A stretch of DNA of 64,000 nt from NCBI RefSeq assembly GCF_000308595.1, contig NZ_BAGA01000070.1, positions 62,001 to 126,000 on the forward strand. Reading direction: 5' to 3'. A program made the translations under genes and the position numbers. Shown in pieces: positions 25,880 through 34,799 of this stretch. Under the pieces are notes generated by a model that did not search any database, was not told where the DNA came from, and saw only the letters and a list, made by a program, of their open reading frames with translations. Source of the stretch: Nocardia higoensis NBRC 100133 (GTDB lineage Bacteria; Actinomycetota; Actinomycetes; Mycobacteriales; Mycobacteriaceae). The stretch's first letter is position 1; the number at the start of each line of letters is the position of its first letter.

Positions 25880-26674
25880 CTACTTGCCCCGGTAGGGCGA
25901 GAAGTCGGGCTTACGCTTCTCGTTGAAGGCGGTGATTCCTTCCCGCGCTTCGGGGGTTTCGCCGAAGATCTCGAGCGTCGAGTAGGCCATGGTGCCGATG
26001 CTGACGAAGTGCTCGGTGTCGGTGTTCATGGACTGCTTGAGCACCTTGAGCGCGGTGGGGGAGAAATCGAGCATCTGATCGGCCCAGGCGCGGACCTCCG
26101 CCTTCAAGTCGGCGGCGGGCACCACCTTGTTGACCAGGCCCCACTCCAGTGCTTCCTGCGCCGAGAGGCGGCGCAGCATGAACCAGATCTCGCGGGCGCG
26201 CTTCTCGCCGACGACGCGGGCGAGGTAGCCGGAGCCGAGGCCGGCGTCGAACGAGCCGACGCGCGGGCCGTTCTGACCGAACTGCGCGGTATCGGCGGCG
26301 ATAGTCAGGTCGCACAGCACATGCAGCACGTGGCCGCCGCCGATGGCCAGGCCGTTGACCGCGGCGATCACCGGCTTGGGGGTGTCCCGGATGACCCGAT
26401 GCAGGGCTTCGACCTCGAACAGGCCGCTGGCGGACGGGCCGTAGTCACCGGTCTCCATGCGCTGCTTCTGGTCGCCACCGGCGCAGAAGGCCTTGTCGCC
26501 CGCGCCGGTCAGCGCGACCACGCCGACCTCACTGCTTGCCCACGCCCGCTTGAAGGCGAGCACCAGCTCGTCGACGGTCTGCGCCCGGAACGCGTTGTAC
26601 CGCTCCGGCCGATTGATGGTGATCCAAGCCAGTCCGTTGTCGACCTCGTAGGTGATGTCGGTGAATTCGGCCAT
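25880..26674 (-). CDS. BadI-like 2-ketocyclohexanecarboxyl-CoA hydrolase
   Basis: 264 residues from the ATG at 26674. The N-terminus (FTDITYEVDNGLAWITINRP), FCAGGDQ (63-69), [20 protein letters not shown] and VGSFDAGLGSGYLARVVGEK follow the pattern I know from R. palustris BadI, with D143 in the ring-cleavage position. BadI opens the alicyclic ring of 2-keto-cyclohexanecarboxyl-CoA to pimelyl-CoA. Together with the BadH-like SDR at 16504 and the hydratase at 20156 this makes a near-complete ring-opening set. A TTGGTC-type site lies 50-67 bp upstream. MenB is the main alternative. Confidence 0.85.
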   Translation of the reverse strand: MAEFTDITYEVDNGLAWITINRPERYNAFRAQTVDELVLAFKRAWASSEVGVVALTGAGDKAFCAGGDQKQRMETGDYGPSASGLFEVEALHRVIRDTPKPVIAAVNGLAIGGGHVLHVLCDLTIAADTAQFGQNGPRVGSFDAGLGSGYLARVVGEKRAREIWFMLRRLSAQEALEWGLVNKVVPAADLKAEVRAWADQMLDFSPTALKVLKQSMNTDTEHFVSIGTMAYSTLEIFGETPEAREGITAFNEKRKPDFSPYRGK

Positions 26675-26720
26675 GGGACTTCGGTCCTTCCTGCGCTGAG
26701 CAGCCTGTCGGATTATGGTC

Positions 26721-26737
26721 ATTAGGACTGACCATTT
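26721..26737. promoter_or_regulatory. FadR/GntR-like operator (site 7)
   Basis: ATTAGGACTGACCATTT; read on the minus strand it is AAATGGTCAGTCCTAAT, 47-63 bp upstream of the BadI-like start codon. The core GGTCAGTCC is identical to the site at 11995. Confidence 0.5.
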
Positions 26738-26927
26738 GCATAACAGTAGCGTTTCTCGGACTTTCGATCAACAGCCCGGTGCCCTGCCCGGCCATGGGGT
26801 CCGATATCTGTATCTGGGCGGTCCATTACTCTCGAGGCCTGCGGCATAGGTGGGTTACGCCGCGAGAGATCGGCGAGTTTCGAGTACGACCGCTGCCGGA
26901 GCATGCACCGGGTGCGTGGCCGGTGAA

Positions 26928-27917
26928 CTACGCGACCGGACGGTCGATGAGATCCTCGAGATCTTTCGGCAGGGCGTGGGGCGGTAGTGTGTCGAGCATG
27001 CTTCGGAGCCGGTCCTTGCGTCGGACCACGGCTTTTCGTTCCGGCATGCCGGGGGTGGCTGTCATCTGCGGCACGATGCCGGTGATCGTCTCGACACCGC
27101 CGACGTGGTGACCAGCATCGGCGAGCGCCTGCTCGTATGCCATCCGGGCGTCGTCCTTCTCTTCCGACATCCCGATAGGGCCGAGCATACGGCCGTTGAG
27201 GAACTGCTGGACGACCGGTTCATCGCTGGTCAGCAGCAGTTCCCTGGGCCCGAACATCACCAGCCGGCCGCGGAAGAGCATGCCGATGTTGTCCGGCACG
27301 GTCCGCGCCAGGTTGATGTTGTGCGACACGATCAGGAACGTGGCATCGATCTGGGCATTGATGTCGAGGAAGAGCTGACTGATGTAGCTGGTCCGGACCG
27401 GATCGAGTCCGGAGTCCGGCTCGTCGACCAGAATGATCTGTGGATCGAGAACCAGTGCGCGGGCCAGGCCCGCGCGCTTTCGCATACCGCCGGAGATCTC
27501 CCCGGGGAGCTTGGCCTCGGCTCCCGTGAGACCGGTCATCTCGAGCTTTTCCAGCACGAGCCGCCGGATCTCGGACTCCGTCTTGCGGGTGTGCTCTCGC
27601 AGCGGGAAGGCGACGTTGTCGAAGAGATCCATGGATCCGAACAGGGCGCCGTCTTGGAACAACACGCCGAACAGCTGTCGGATGTCGTAGAGCTCCCGGT
27701 GCGAGCACCGCGTGATATCGACTCCGTCGATGACGATGGAGCCCTCTTCGGGTCGGATGAGACCGACCAGTGACTTGAGGAAGACCGACTTGCCCGTGCC
27801 CGAGGGGCCGAGCAGGGCGCTGACCTCGCCTGCGGGGAGCTCGAGCGTCAGGTCGCGCCAAATGGTCTGACTGCCGAAGGATTTTGTGAGGTTGGTTACC
27901 GAGACTGCGATGCCCAT
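26928..27917 (-). CDS. mceG: Mce-system ABC ATPase (MceG/Mkl type)
   Basis: 329 residues. Walker A GPSGTGKS (37-44), Q-loop LFQDGALFGSM, signature SGGMRKRAGLARAL, Walker B IILVDEPDSGLDP and the H-loop VSHN are all intact. The GALFGSMDLFDNVAFPL stretch and a long C-terminal tail (about 250-329) mark it as the MlaF/Mkl kind that drives Mce importers. In many mycobacteria this gene lies away from mce loci; here it is the last gene of the operon, 39 bp after the Mce-associated genes, giving a self-sufficient transporter. Confidence 0.93.
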   Translation of the reverse strand: MGIAVSVTNLTKSFGSQTIWRDLTLELPAGEVSALLGPSGTGKSVFLKSLVGLIRPEEGSIVIDGVDITRCSHRELYDIRQLFGVLFQDGALFGSMDLFDNVAFPLREHTRKTESEIRRLVLEKLEMTGLTGAEAKLPGEISGGMRKRAGLARALVLDPQIILVDEPDSGLDPVRTSYISQLFLDINAQIDATFLIVSHNINLARTVPDNIGMLFRGRLVMFGPRELLLTSDEPVVQQFLNGRMLGPIGMSEEKDDARMAYEQALADAGHHVGGVETITGIVPQMTATPGMPERKAVVRRKDRLRSMLDTLPPHALPKDLEDLIDRPVA

Positions 27918-27956
27918 GATGTGGTCCTCATCGGTGAAGGTCGGTCGGTGCGGAGG

Positions 27957-28514
27957 TCAGATGGGCTCGATGCCCGAGATCTGCCATCCTGCGGGCTCGT
28001 TGATCAAATGCACCCGGATGCGGCTGCCGTCGAGTCGCGGGTCCGGCGATTCGGAGTTGGTGGTCGTCTGGTTGACGAACATCAGAACGGTGACGTGCTC
28101 TGGTGTCGCGAGAACCAGGCCCGATTCCACGATCTGCGCGGTGGTGACGGTGTGCCGATCCTTCGCGGTCGGGATGATCTGTTCCTCGGCGAGCGTGCGG
28201 AACTCGTCCCGGAAGTCTCCGGTCAGAGCGTCGTAGTGCGCGGGAAGTTGTTCCTCGACAGTGGTGTGGTCGTATGTCAGGAGTGCGGGAATGGTGCGGC
28301 GTGCGGTTTCGAGGGCTTCCTGTCCCGCTTGCGTGACCGCTGTTTCGTTCGTCAGGGTGACGACGGTCCATCCGGCAGTGGCAGCGGTGGCTGCGGCCAG
28401 CAGCGTCGCGGCCGGGAGCCGAAGGCGGACCTGCTGGGGCGTCCAGGTGTGCACGGCTCCGGAGAAGCGCCGCCAGAGGCGTTCCGGGAGGGTGAGCAGG
28501 GTGCGGTAGGTCAT
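27957..28514 (-). CDS. Mce-associated membrane protein (second)
   Basis: 185 residues with one N-terminal membrane helix (about 35-55, LPAATLLAAATAATAGWTVV) and an extracytoplasmic domain resembling VirB8/NTF2-like Mce-associated (Mas) proteins: TYDHTTVEEQLPAHYDALTG, then FVNQTTTNSESPDPRLDGSR and WQISGIEPI. Such proteins stabilise Mce complexes. The start overlaps the preceding gene by 4 bp (ATGA). Confidence 0.85.
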   Translation of the reverse strand: MTYRTLLTLPERLWRRFSGAVHTWTPQQVRLRLPAATLLAAATAATAGWTVVTLTNETAVTQAGQEALETARRTIPALLTYDHTTVEEQLPAHYDALTGDFRDEFRTLAEEQIIPTAKDRHTVTTAQIVESGLVLATPEHVTVLMFVNQTTTNSESPDPRLDGSRIRVHLINEPAGWQISGIEPI

Positions 28515-29119
28515 GAGACGAACTCCACGTTCGAGACGAGCCAGGTTCCGGAGGACGATTCCAGCGTCACCTTCATGCGGTAGACCCGCGGTTGTCCTTC
28601 CGGAGCTTCCGTGTTCTTCACTGTCGAGACCACCGCGGCCAGGGTGGTGGCCTTCGTGTCGTCGACGTCGAGCAGCGCGACTTCCTCGGCGTGACCGGTG
28701 GATTCGACCTTTCCTTGTTCCAACACGGTGGTGAAGGTCGCGCCGGTTCCGGTGAACTGGTCCCGGAATGTGCCGGTCGTGCCCTCGGCGATCCGCTGGA
28801 CATCGGCGGCTGCGGTATCGTGCCGAAGGCTGACGAGGTCGGCCACCACCTTCCGGGTGGCGGCGATGACGGCGGCGTCCCGGTCGGCGTCCCGCTGGGC
28901 GGCATGTACCCGGACTCCCGCGATACCGCCGACGATCGCGGCGACGATGGTGACGACCAGACACGCCAGGAGTGCGGCCGGGACCGCGGGCCGTCGACCG
29001 GGCGCTTCGGCGCCGTCGGCGCCTGCTTGCTGTGCCGAATCATCCACGACGCCAGGGACTTCGGCCGCAGCGGTGTCCGGGCCGTCGTCGGCCTCTACTT
29101 CAGAAACAGTGCGTGCCAT
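28511..29119 (-). CDS. Mce-associated membrane protein (first)
   Basis: 202 residues: an acidic disordered cytosolic N-terminus (1-50), one membrane helix (about 50-75, VPAALLACLVVTIVAAIVGG) and a periplasmic Mas-type domain ending in GTWLVSNVEFVS. The ATG at 29119 has GAAGGAG upstream and overlaps the end of mceF by 25 bp. It pairs with the next gene, as in mce1-4 loci where two mas genes follow mceF. Confidence 0.85.
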   Translation of the reverse strand: MARTVSEVEADDGPDTAAAEVPGVVDDSAQQAGADGAEAPGRRPAVPAALLACLVVTIVAAIVGGIAGVRVHAAQRDADRDAAVIAATRKVVADLVSLRHDTAAADVQRIAEGTTGTFRDQFTGTGATFTTVLEQGKVESTGHAEEVALLDVDDTKATTLAAVVSTVKNTEAPEGQPRVYRMKVTLESSSGTWLVSNVEFVS

Positions 29120-30528
29120 GCGGGCTCCTTCGGGTTCGCGGCGCCGGACGGGGCCAGGGTGTGGACGGTGTAGGCGGCGCCGTCGGCGGTGTGGAAGCGT
29201 CCGGTGATCGGTTCGTACGGTGCTGTGAACAGGGGTTCGAATGCCGACGCCGGCTCGGCTGGAGGCGGCTGCTGTGGGTCCGGCGTGGGCGGCGCGATCG
29301 GTACCGGCTGCTGACCCGGCCGGGCCAGCATCTGCGGCCATTGCGAGGGTGGCCCCCCGGGGCAGTTCGCGATGTCGGCGGTGCGCACACTCGGATCGGT
29401 GGCACAGGGCAGGTTGCGCGCGCCACGGGCGACCCGGCTGTCGGTCTGCGGGAGTTTGCAGTAGGCATCCGCGGGCGCCGGCGCGTAGCCGGTCTCGCTC
29501 GGATCGCGGCGCTGTGTCTCCTGATAGCCCTCGGTGCAGGTCATCGGATTGCCGGTGTTCAGCAGTTTCACGTCCAGAGGGCCCTGACCGGACAGCCGGT
29601 CGCCGGGATCCTGGAACCCACGGTGCATGTAGTTGACGGCCGAGGACAGCGCCGGGTAGACCACCAGCAGATGCCGTAGCCCGGGTGCGTTGACGCGCAG
29701 CACCTCACCGGACGTCTGCAGGTTCATCAACAGCAGCGGCAGGGTCGGCGTGATCTGCTGCAGGGTGCCGGTCGCGCTGTCGAAGAAACGCGGCCCGTCG
29801 GTGACGACCGCACGCAACTGCTCGTCGTTCATGACCAGCTGATCGGTGAAGGACGCGAGATCGGTTGCGGCCGACTGGATCGCCGGGCCGGAGTCGCTCA
29901 GCGCCTGAAGTACCGGCTCGACAGTGGTGACCAGTGCGACGGTCTGCCCCAGGTGGCTGCGGGCGTTCTGCACGAGGGCGGCCGAGGCGGCGAGCGCGCG
30001 GTTGAGGGCGTCGCCGGTCCCGCCGAGAGCGGCCGACGTCTCGTCGACGGTGGTCCGCAGCGAATCGGTGGGTACGGTCTGCAGCAGCGAATTGATCTCG
30101 GCGACAACGGTGGCCGTCGGGATGGGCACCCGGGTCCGGTCCGGGCCCAGCGTGTCGCCGTCGGCGAGGAACGGCTCCGTGCTCGTCCTCGGCACGAGGT
30201 CGACGTACTGTTCGCCCACCGCGGAGACGCTGCGCAGGATCGCCTCGGAGTCCGCGGGCACACGATGGTCCGAGCCGATTTGGAGTTCGGCCACCGCACC
30301 CGAGGGCCCGAGCGAGAGTCCGTTCACCACTCCGATGTCGACGCCGCGGTAGGTGACCAGCGCGTTGACGTAGAGTCCCGCCGCGTCGGCGAACTCCGCG
30401 CGCACGATATAGGTGCCGATCTGGGTGTATCGCTGCACCCCGGCGTACTTCACCGCGCTGAACGCGACGGCGAGCACAGCGACCACCGCGAAGATCGACA
30501 GCTGAACGCGGATCGTGGTCGACAGCAT
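29095..30528 (-). CDS. mceF: MceF-type substrate-binding protein
   Basis: 477 residues: N-terminal signal anchor (IFAVVAVLAVAFSAVKYAGV), MlaD/MCE domain (about 35-115; YRGVDIGVVNGLSL, VGEQYVDLVP), helical region to about 320, and a long Pro-rich C-terminus with several cysteines (for example NPMTCTEGY and DAYCKLP). It is last of the six mce genes and longest, as MceF often is. It should form part of the hydrophobic tunnel that carries lipid or sterol-like substrate across the cell envelope. Confidence 0.9.
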   Translation of the reverse strand: MLSTTIRVQLSIFAVVAVLAVAFSAVKYAGVQRYTQIGTYIVRAEFADAAGLYVNALVTYRGVDIGVVNGLSLGPSGAVAELQIGSDHRVPADSEAILRSVSAVGEQYVDLVPRTSTEPFLADGDTLGPDRTRVPIPTATVVAEINSLLQTVPTDSLRTTVDETSAALGGTGDALNRALAASAALVQNARSHLGQTVALVTTVEPVLQALSDSGPAIQSAATDLASFTDQLVMNDEQLRAVVTDGPRFFDSATGTLQQITPTLPLLLMNLQTSGEVLRVNAPGLRHLLVVYPALSSAVNYMHRGFQDPGDRLSGQGPLDVKLLNTGNPMTCTEGYQETQRRDPSETGYAPAPADAYCKLPQTDSRVARGARNLPCATDPSVRTADIANCPGGPPSQWPQMLARPGQQPVPIAPPTPDPQQPPPAEPASAFEPLFTAPYEPITGRFHTADGAAYTVHTLAPSGAANPKEPAWHALFLK

Positions 30529-31619
30529 CAGTTCGGGCTCCCGTCGTGTGCCGGTGCGGGGGTGAGCGGCGCAACGAGTGGATCGACGGCGTGGCGGAGC
30601 GGGAAAATGCCCGGGATGCTGGGCAGGACCTTGCCGGTGATCGCCTGCGGGCTCACATCGAGTGTCAGGAAGAGGTTGAGGTAGTCGCCGAGAACACCGC
30701 GGTCGGTGGTCATCACCGGGAACGGGATCGTCAGGGCGATCTTCAGGGCTTCCGGGAGGTCGGCTCCGGCGGCCGCGAGCTGATTCAGGACCGGGGCGAG
30801 CTGAGCCAGGTCGTCCTTCAGGTCCGCCTTGCCCGAGCTGAGCACCTCGGTCGCCATGTCGCCGAATCGCCCGACCGCGGTGAGCATCTCGGTCAGCCGC
30901 TGCTGCTGCTGATCGAGGACCTCCAGCGCCGGCTGGATCGCGACGATGCCGCGGTCGATGGTCGCCGACTGCCGGGCGAGTTCGTCGCCGAGCCTGCTCA
31001 TGCTGTCGATGGCGCGGACGATGTCATCGCGTTGTCCATCGAGTCCGGCGACGAATTGCCCGAGGTCGCCGATCAAGCCTCGCAGGGATTGCTCGCGGCC
31101 CCCGAGCACCAGGTTGACCTCGTCGGTGATGGTCTGCAGTTGCTCGAGGCCTGCCCCGTTGAGGACCAGCGACAGCGCCGACAGCACCTCTTCGACCGAG
31201 GCGTACTGGCTGGTGCGCTCGCGCGGGATAACGCTGCCTGCGACGAGCCGGCCGATCGGTTCCTCGTCCGGCGGGACCGCGAGTTCGATGTACTGAGCAC
31301 CCAGGACGCTGGTCTGAGCCAGGCGGGCCGCCACATTGGCGGGAAGTTCGGCCTCCGAGTCCAGCGTGAGCGCGACCCGGGCGTGCCAGCCGTCGTTCTC
31401 GATCCGGTCGATGTTGCCGACGGTGACATTGCCCGCCTTGACCGGGGAGTTGCCCACCAGATTCTGGGCGTCGGCCAGCTCCACCACGACGGGGTATCCC
31501 TCGCCGGTGCCATTGCCCGGCAGCGGGATCGAATTGATTCCGTCGAACGTGCAGCCCGATGCGCAGATGATCACAGCCCCGGCCGCGACGGTCGTGACGG
31601 TGCGGATGCCTGGTCTCAT
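30528..31619 (-). CDS. mceE: MceE-type lipoprotein
   Basis: 363 residues from the ATG at 31619. It has a lipoprotein signal peptide with the lipidation cysteine at C23 (CASGC), the feature of MceE/LprK proteins, then an MCE domain (AGNVTVGNIDRIENDGW, TSVLGAQYIELAVPP) and a long helical region. It overlaps mceD by 4 bp and mceF by 1 bp. Confidence 0.9.
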   Translation of the reverse strand: MRPGIRTVTTVAAGAVIICASGCTFDGINSIPLPGNGTGEGYPVVVELADAQNLVGNSPVKAGNVTVGNIDRIENDGWHARVALTLDSEAELPANVAARLAQTSVLGAQYIELAVPPDEEPIGRLVAGSVIPRERTSQYASVEEVLSALSLVLNGAGLEQLQTITDEVNLVLGGREQSLRGLIGDLGQFVAGLDGQRDDIVRAIDSMSRLGDELARQSATIDRGIVAIQPALEVLDQQQQRLTEMLTAVGRFGDMATEVLSSGKADLKDDLAQLAPVLNQLAAAGADLPEALKIALTIPFPVMTTDRGVLGDYLNLFLTLDVSPQAITGKVLPSIPGIFPLRHAVDPLVAPLTPAPAHDGSPN

Positions 31620-32788
31620 CGGTGCCCTCCAGGGGTGAAGATGTCCTGCAGGCCGGGGATCATGATGCCCTGCGCGGCCGGGGTCGGTGCCGGCCCTTGG
31701 GGAGCGGGCAGTGCCGCCGCGGCGAGCTGACCTGCCAGGGCCTCGGTGGCGCGAGCGCATTCGCCGGTGGGTGCGTCGACGGTGGTGAGCAGCGCGCAGA
31801 TGAGTGACTGTGGATCGATCGCGTCCGGTATAGCCAACGCACCGGTCAGCGAGTTCGAGTCGGGGTCGTAGATGTTGTAGAAATCCGACAGTGCGGTCGG
31901 TCCGGCGTGCAGGATCTGGGCCAGGGTGTCGATGCGGTCGACGAGCAGCCGGGTGAGCCGCGCCGCGTCCGCTGTGTTCGTGCTCAACGCATCACGGTTC
32001 TCGTCCAGGAAGGCGGTTACGGTGGCGAAGGTCTGCTGCATGCTGACCAGCAGGGCGTCGAGTTCGGTTCGGTTGCCGCTGAGCATATTCGAGACCGAGG
32101 CCAGTTCGGTGGCGAAGCGGCGAACGTGATCGTCGACGGCGGCGACGGCCGTCGTGACGGTCTGCAGATTCTCGACGGTGGCGAACAGGTCGGCACCGCC
32201 GGCGTCCAGGGTGCGCGCGGCGTCGGAGAGATTCGTCAGTGCCGTGTTCAGCGCCTGGCCGTTGCCGCCCACTGTGACCGCGGTGGCGTCGAGGAAGGAG
32301 TTGAGTGCGCCCGCCTCCTCGGCGCCGCCGGGTCCGATCTCGCGGCTCAACTCGACGAGCTGTTTCTTCGTCTCGTCGAATTCGATCGGCGCGGCGGTGC
32401 GCTCCATCGGGATGGTGGCGCCGTCCGACAGACGCGGGCCGCCGGTGTAGGCGGGCACCAGCTGGATGTATCGCCCGGTGACGAGCGTGGGTGCCACGAT
32501 CACCGCGCGGGCGTCGGCGGGTACCGGGTGTGTGCCGTCGAACTCGAATTCGACGGCGACGCTGTCGGGTCCGGGCCGGATCGCGGTCACTTCGCCGACC
32601 GGCACGCCGAGGATCGTCACCCGGTCGCCCACGTAAAGCCCCGGCGCGCTGCGGTATTCGGCGGTGATCCGGAAATCCGGCTCGTACTCGAGCCAAGTCG
32701 CGGTGGCCCCGGTGATCGCCACGACGGCGGTGAGCAGGGCCAGTAGTTTCGGTGGTCGCCGCAGCGACATACGGCCGAGGTTTTTCAT
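31616..32788 (-). CDS. mceD: MceD-type substrate-binding protein
   Basis: 390 residues: signal anchor (LLALLTAVVAITGATATWL), MCE domain (GLYVGDRVTILGVPVGEV, VTGRYIQLVPAY), helical needle region and a Pro/Ala-rich C-terminus. It overlaps both neighbours by 4 bp. It is the fourth MCE-domain protein of the operon. Confidence 0.9.
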   Translation of the reverse strand: MKNLGRMSLRRPPKLLALLTAVVAITGATATWLEYEPDFRITAEYRSAPGLYVGDRVTILGVPVGEVTAIRPGPDSVAVEFEFDGTHPVPADARAVIVAPTLVTGRYIQLVPAYTGGPRLSDGATIPMERTAAPIEFDETKKQLVELSREIGPGGAEEAGALNSFLDATAVTVGGNGQALNTALTNLSDAARTLDAGGADLFATVENLQTVTTAVAAVDDHVRRFATELASVSNMLSGNRTELDALLVSMQQTFATVTAFLDENRDALSTNTADAARLTRLLVDRIDTLAQILHAGPTALSDFYNIYDPDSNSLTGALAIPDAIDPQSLICALLTTVDAPTGECARATEALAGQLAAAALPAPQGPAPTPAAQGIMIPGLQDIFTPGGHR

Positions 32789-33792
32789 CGCGTGCCCCCT
32801 GGACTGCCGGGAATCTGGCCTGCCAGATTCGCTGGGACGATGTTGTGCAGTAGAACGCCGAAGAACGGGCCGCTCGCGACCGCTTCGCCGACCTGGGTGG
32901 TGAACCGCTGGAGCCCGATGAGGATGCTGTTGAGGTTGTCGTAGTTGTTGTTCAGCGTGGTGATCAAGGCGTGCAGTTGATCCAGGGTCGGCTTCAGGGT
33001 CGCGGCGTTGTCCTCGGCGATCCCGGTGAGCGCGTCGGCCACCTGCTCTGCTTGGACGAGGATCCGGTGGATGGTGGCGGCTCGGGTGTCGAGCGCCGCC
33101 AGTAGTCCGCTGCCGTGCTCGAAGAGCGCGATGACCTGCTGGTTGCGTTCGGCGAGGATGGCGCTTACCCCCTCGGCGCTGTCCAGCAGTTGCCGAATTC
33201 CAGCGTCACGTGACGCTATAGAGTTCGACAACCGGGAGAGGCCGTCGATGGTGGCCTCGAGGTCTTCGGGCAGCTCCTCTTGCAGTGCGCTCAACTGGTC
33301 GAGGGTCGCGGCCAGATTCGGCTTGTCGGTCTGCGCGATCTCGCCGGTGGCTTCCTGTAGTGACCGGGCGATGTCGTAGCCGGAGGTGGTGCGGGCCAGC
33401 GGGATGAGTGCTCCGTCGTCCAGATCCCCCGAACCGCGGGGGGCGAGCTCGATGAACCGCCTGCCCAGGACCGTCTCCACCTTGATCGTCGCGGTCGTTT
33501 CGTCGCCGAGGGCGGGATGGTCGCCGATGACATCGAACTCGACATCGACCTCGGTGCCGGCGAGTTCGATCGCCCGGACTTCGCCCACCGGCACTCCGGA
33601 GATCTGCACCGAGTCACCAACGGCGAGACCACTCGCATCGGCGAATTCGGCATGCACCGTGATGCCTCGGCCGAGGACAGGGACGGACTCGAGGTTCAGG
33701 GCCAGAACCAGGGCGCCGACAATGAGTAGCGTGCCGGTGACGCCGAGGCGCACCCGGTCCAGCGTCAGGAACGAGCGGTGTTTGGCTGCCAT
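32785..33792 (-). CDS. mceC: MceC-type substrate-binding protein
   Basis: 335 residues from the ATG at 33792 (1-bp overlap with mceB; an in-frame GTG lies 9 bp upstream). Signal anchor TGTLLIVGALVLALNL, MCE domain (SGLAVGDSVQISGVPVGEV, VLGRRFIELAPRG) and a helical C-terminal half ending in NIVPANLAGQIPGSPGG. It overlaps mceD by 4 bp. Confidence 0.9.
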   Translation of the reverse strand: MAAKHRSFLTLDRVRLGVTGTLLIVGALVLALNLESVPVLGRGITVHAEFADASGLAVGDSVQISGVPVGEVRAIELAGTEVDVEFDVIGDHPALGDETTATIKVETVLGRRFIELAPRGSGDLDDGALIPLARTTSGYDIARSLQEATGEIAQTDKPNLAATLDQLSALQEELPEDLEATIDGLSRLSNSIASRDAGIRQLLDSAEGVSAILAERNQQVIALFEHGSGLLAALDTRAATIHRILVQAEQVADALTGIAEDNAATLKPTLDQLHALITTLNNNYDNLNSILIGLQRFTTQVGEAVASGPFFGVLLHNIVPANLAGQIPGSPGGTR

Positions 33793-34799
33793 CACTTGCA
33801 CCTGTCTGCGGGAGAAGTGAACATCGGGGTCTGGCCGTCGACGCCGGGGCCGTAGCGAATGGCCAGCCCGCAGACGAAGAAGTTGACGAAGCTGCCGTAA
33901 CCGGCCACTCGGCCGATCAGCCGGTAGGTCTCCGGCAACCGGGCGAGGACCAGGTTCAGCGTGTCGGTGCGTGCGTTGAGGCCGGCGGCCAGGTGGCCGA
34001 GTCCCTCGATGTCGCTGCGCAGGTCGGCGCGGCTGTCCAGGAGCAGATCGCTCATCTCGGCGGTGAGACCGTCGACCCGGTCCAGGGCCGAGGTGATGAT
34101 CGCGCTGTCGGCGTCGAGCCCTTCGAGCAACTGCGACAGCGAGACCAGCAGCTGATCGAATGCATCCCCGCGCTGTTGCACGGTATTCAGGACGACGGTG
34201 AAGTTGTCGATCACCGCACCGATTGCGGCGTCACGATCAGCGAGCGTGGTGGTGATCGTGCCGGCACGGCGGACGATGTCCGCCACCGCAGAATGCTGTC
34301 CGTTGAGGACCTGCACGAGAGAACGGGCCATGCGGTTGGTCTCTTCGGGGTCGAGCCCCTGCAGCAGCGGCCGGAATCCGTTGACGACCTGGTCGAGGTC
34401 CAGCGCGGGGGTGGTCTGCGAGACCGGGATCCGGCCGTCGGACAGCGGCCGACTGTCGCCCTCGCCCTCGGACAGGTCGAGGTATCGGTCGCCGATGAGG
34501 TTCTTGTAGCGGATGGCGGCAGTGGTCGCGGTCGTCAGCGGCCGCCGGGTCGACAGGTCGAAGGTGACCAGCGCGTGCCCGTCGTCGTGGAGTCGAACCG
34601 ATTCCACCTTGCCCAGCGGTACGCCCGCCACCCGCACGTCCGAGCCGTTGGACAATCCGGAGGCGTTGGTGAACACCGCCGAGTAGCTCGTCGTCGGCCC
34701 GAACCGCATATTGCCGGCGACTGTGGCTACCCCGAGACCGGCCACGGTGGTGACCACCATGAACGTGAGCAGCTTCGCCGAGGTCGTCAACATTCTCAT
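33792..34799 (-). CDS. mceB: MceB-type substrate-binding protein
   Basis: 335 residues. Of three close ATGs, 34799 is chosen: it gives an ATGA overlap with mceA and has GGAGG 6 bp upstream. Signal anchor LLTFMVVTTVAGLGVATVAG, MCE domain (SNGSDVRVAGVPLGKVESV, NLIGDRYLDLSEG), helical region, and the MceB-type C-terminus FVNFFVCGLAIRYGPG with a conserved cysteine pair. Confidence 0.9.
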   Translation of the reverse strand: MRMLTTSAKLLTFMVVTTVAGLGVATVAGNMRFGPTTSYSAVFTNASGLSNGSDVRVAGVPLGKVESVRLHDDGHALVTFDLSTRRPLTTATTAAIRYKNLIGDRYLDLSEGEGDSRPLSDGRIPVSQTTPALDLDQVVNGFRPLLQGLDPEETNRMARSLVQVLNGQHSAVADIVRRAGTITTTLADRDAAIGAVIDNFTVVLNTVQQRGDAFDQLLVSLSQLLEGLDADSAIITSALDRVDGLTAEMSDLLLDSRADLRSDIEGLGHLAAGLNARTDTLNLVLARLPETYRLIGRVAGYGSFVNFFVCGLAIRYGPGVDGQTPMFTSPADRCK

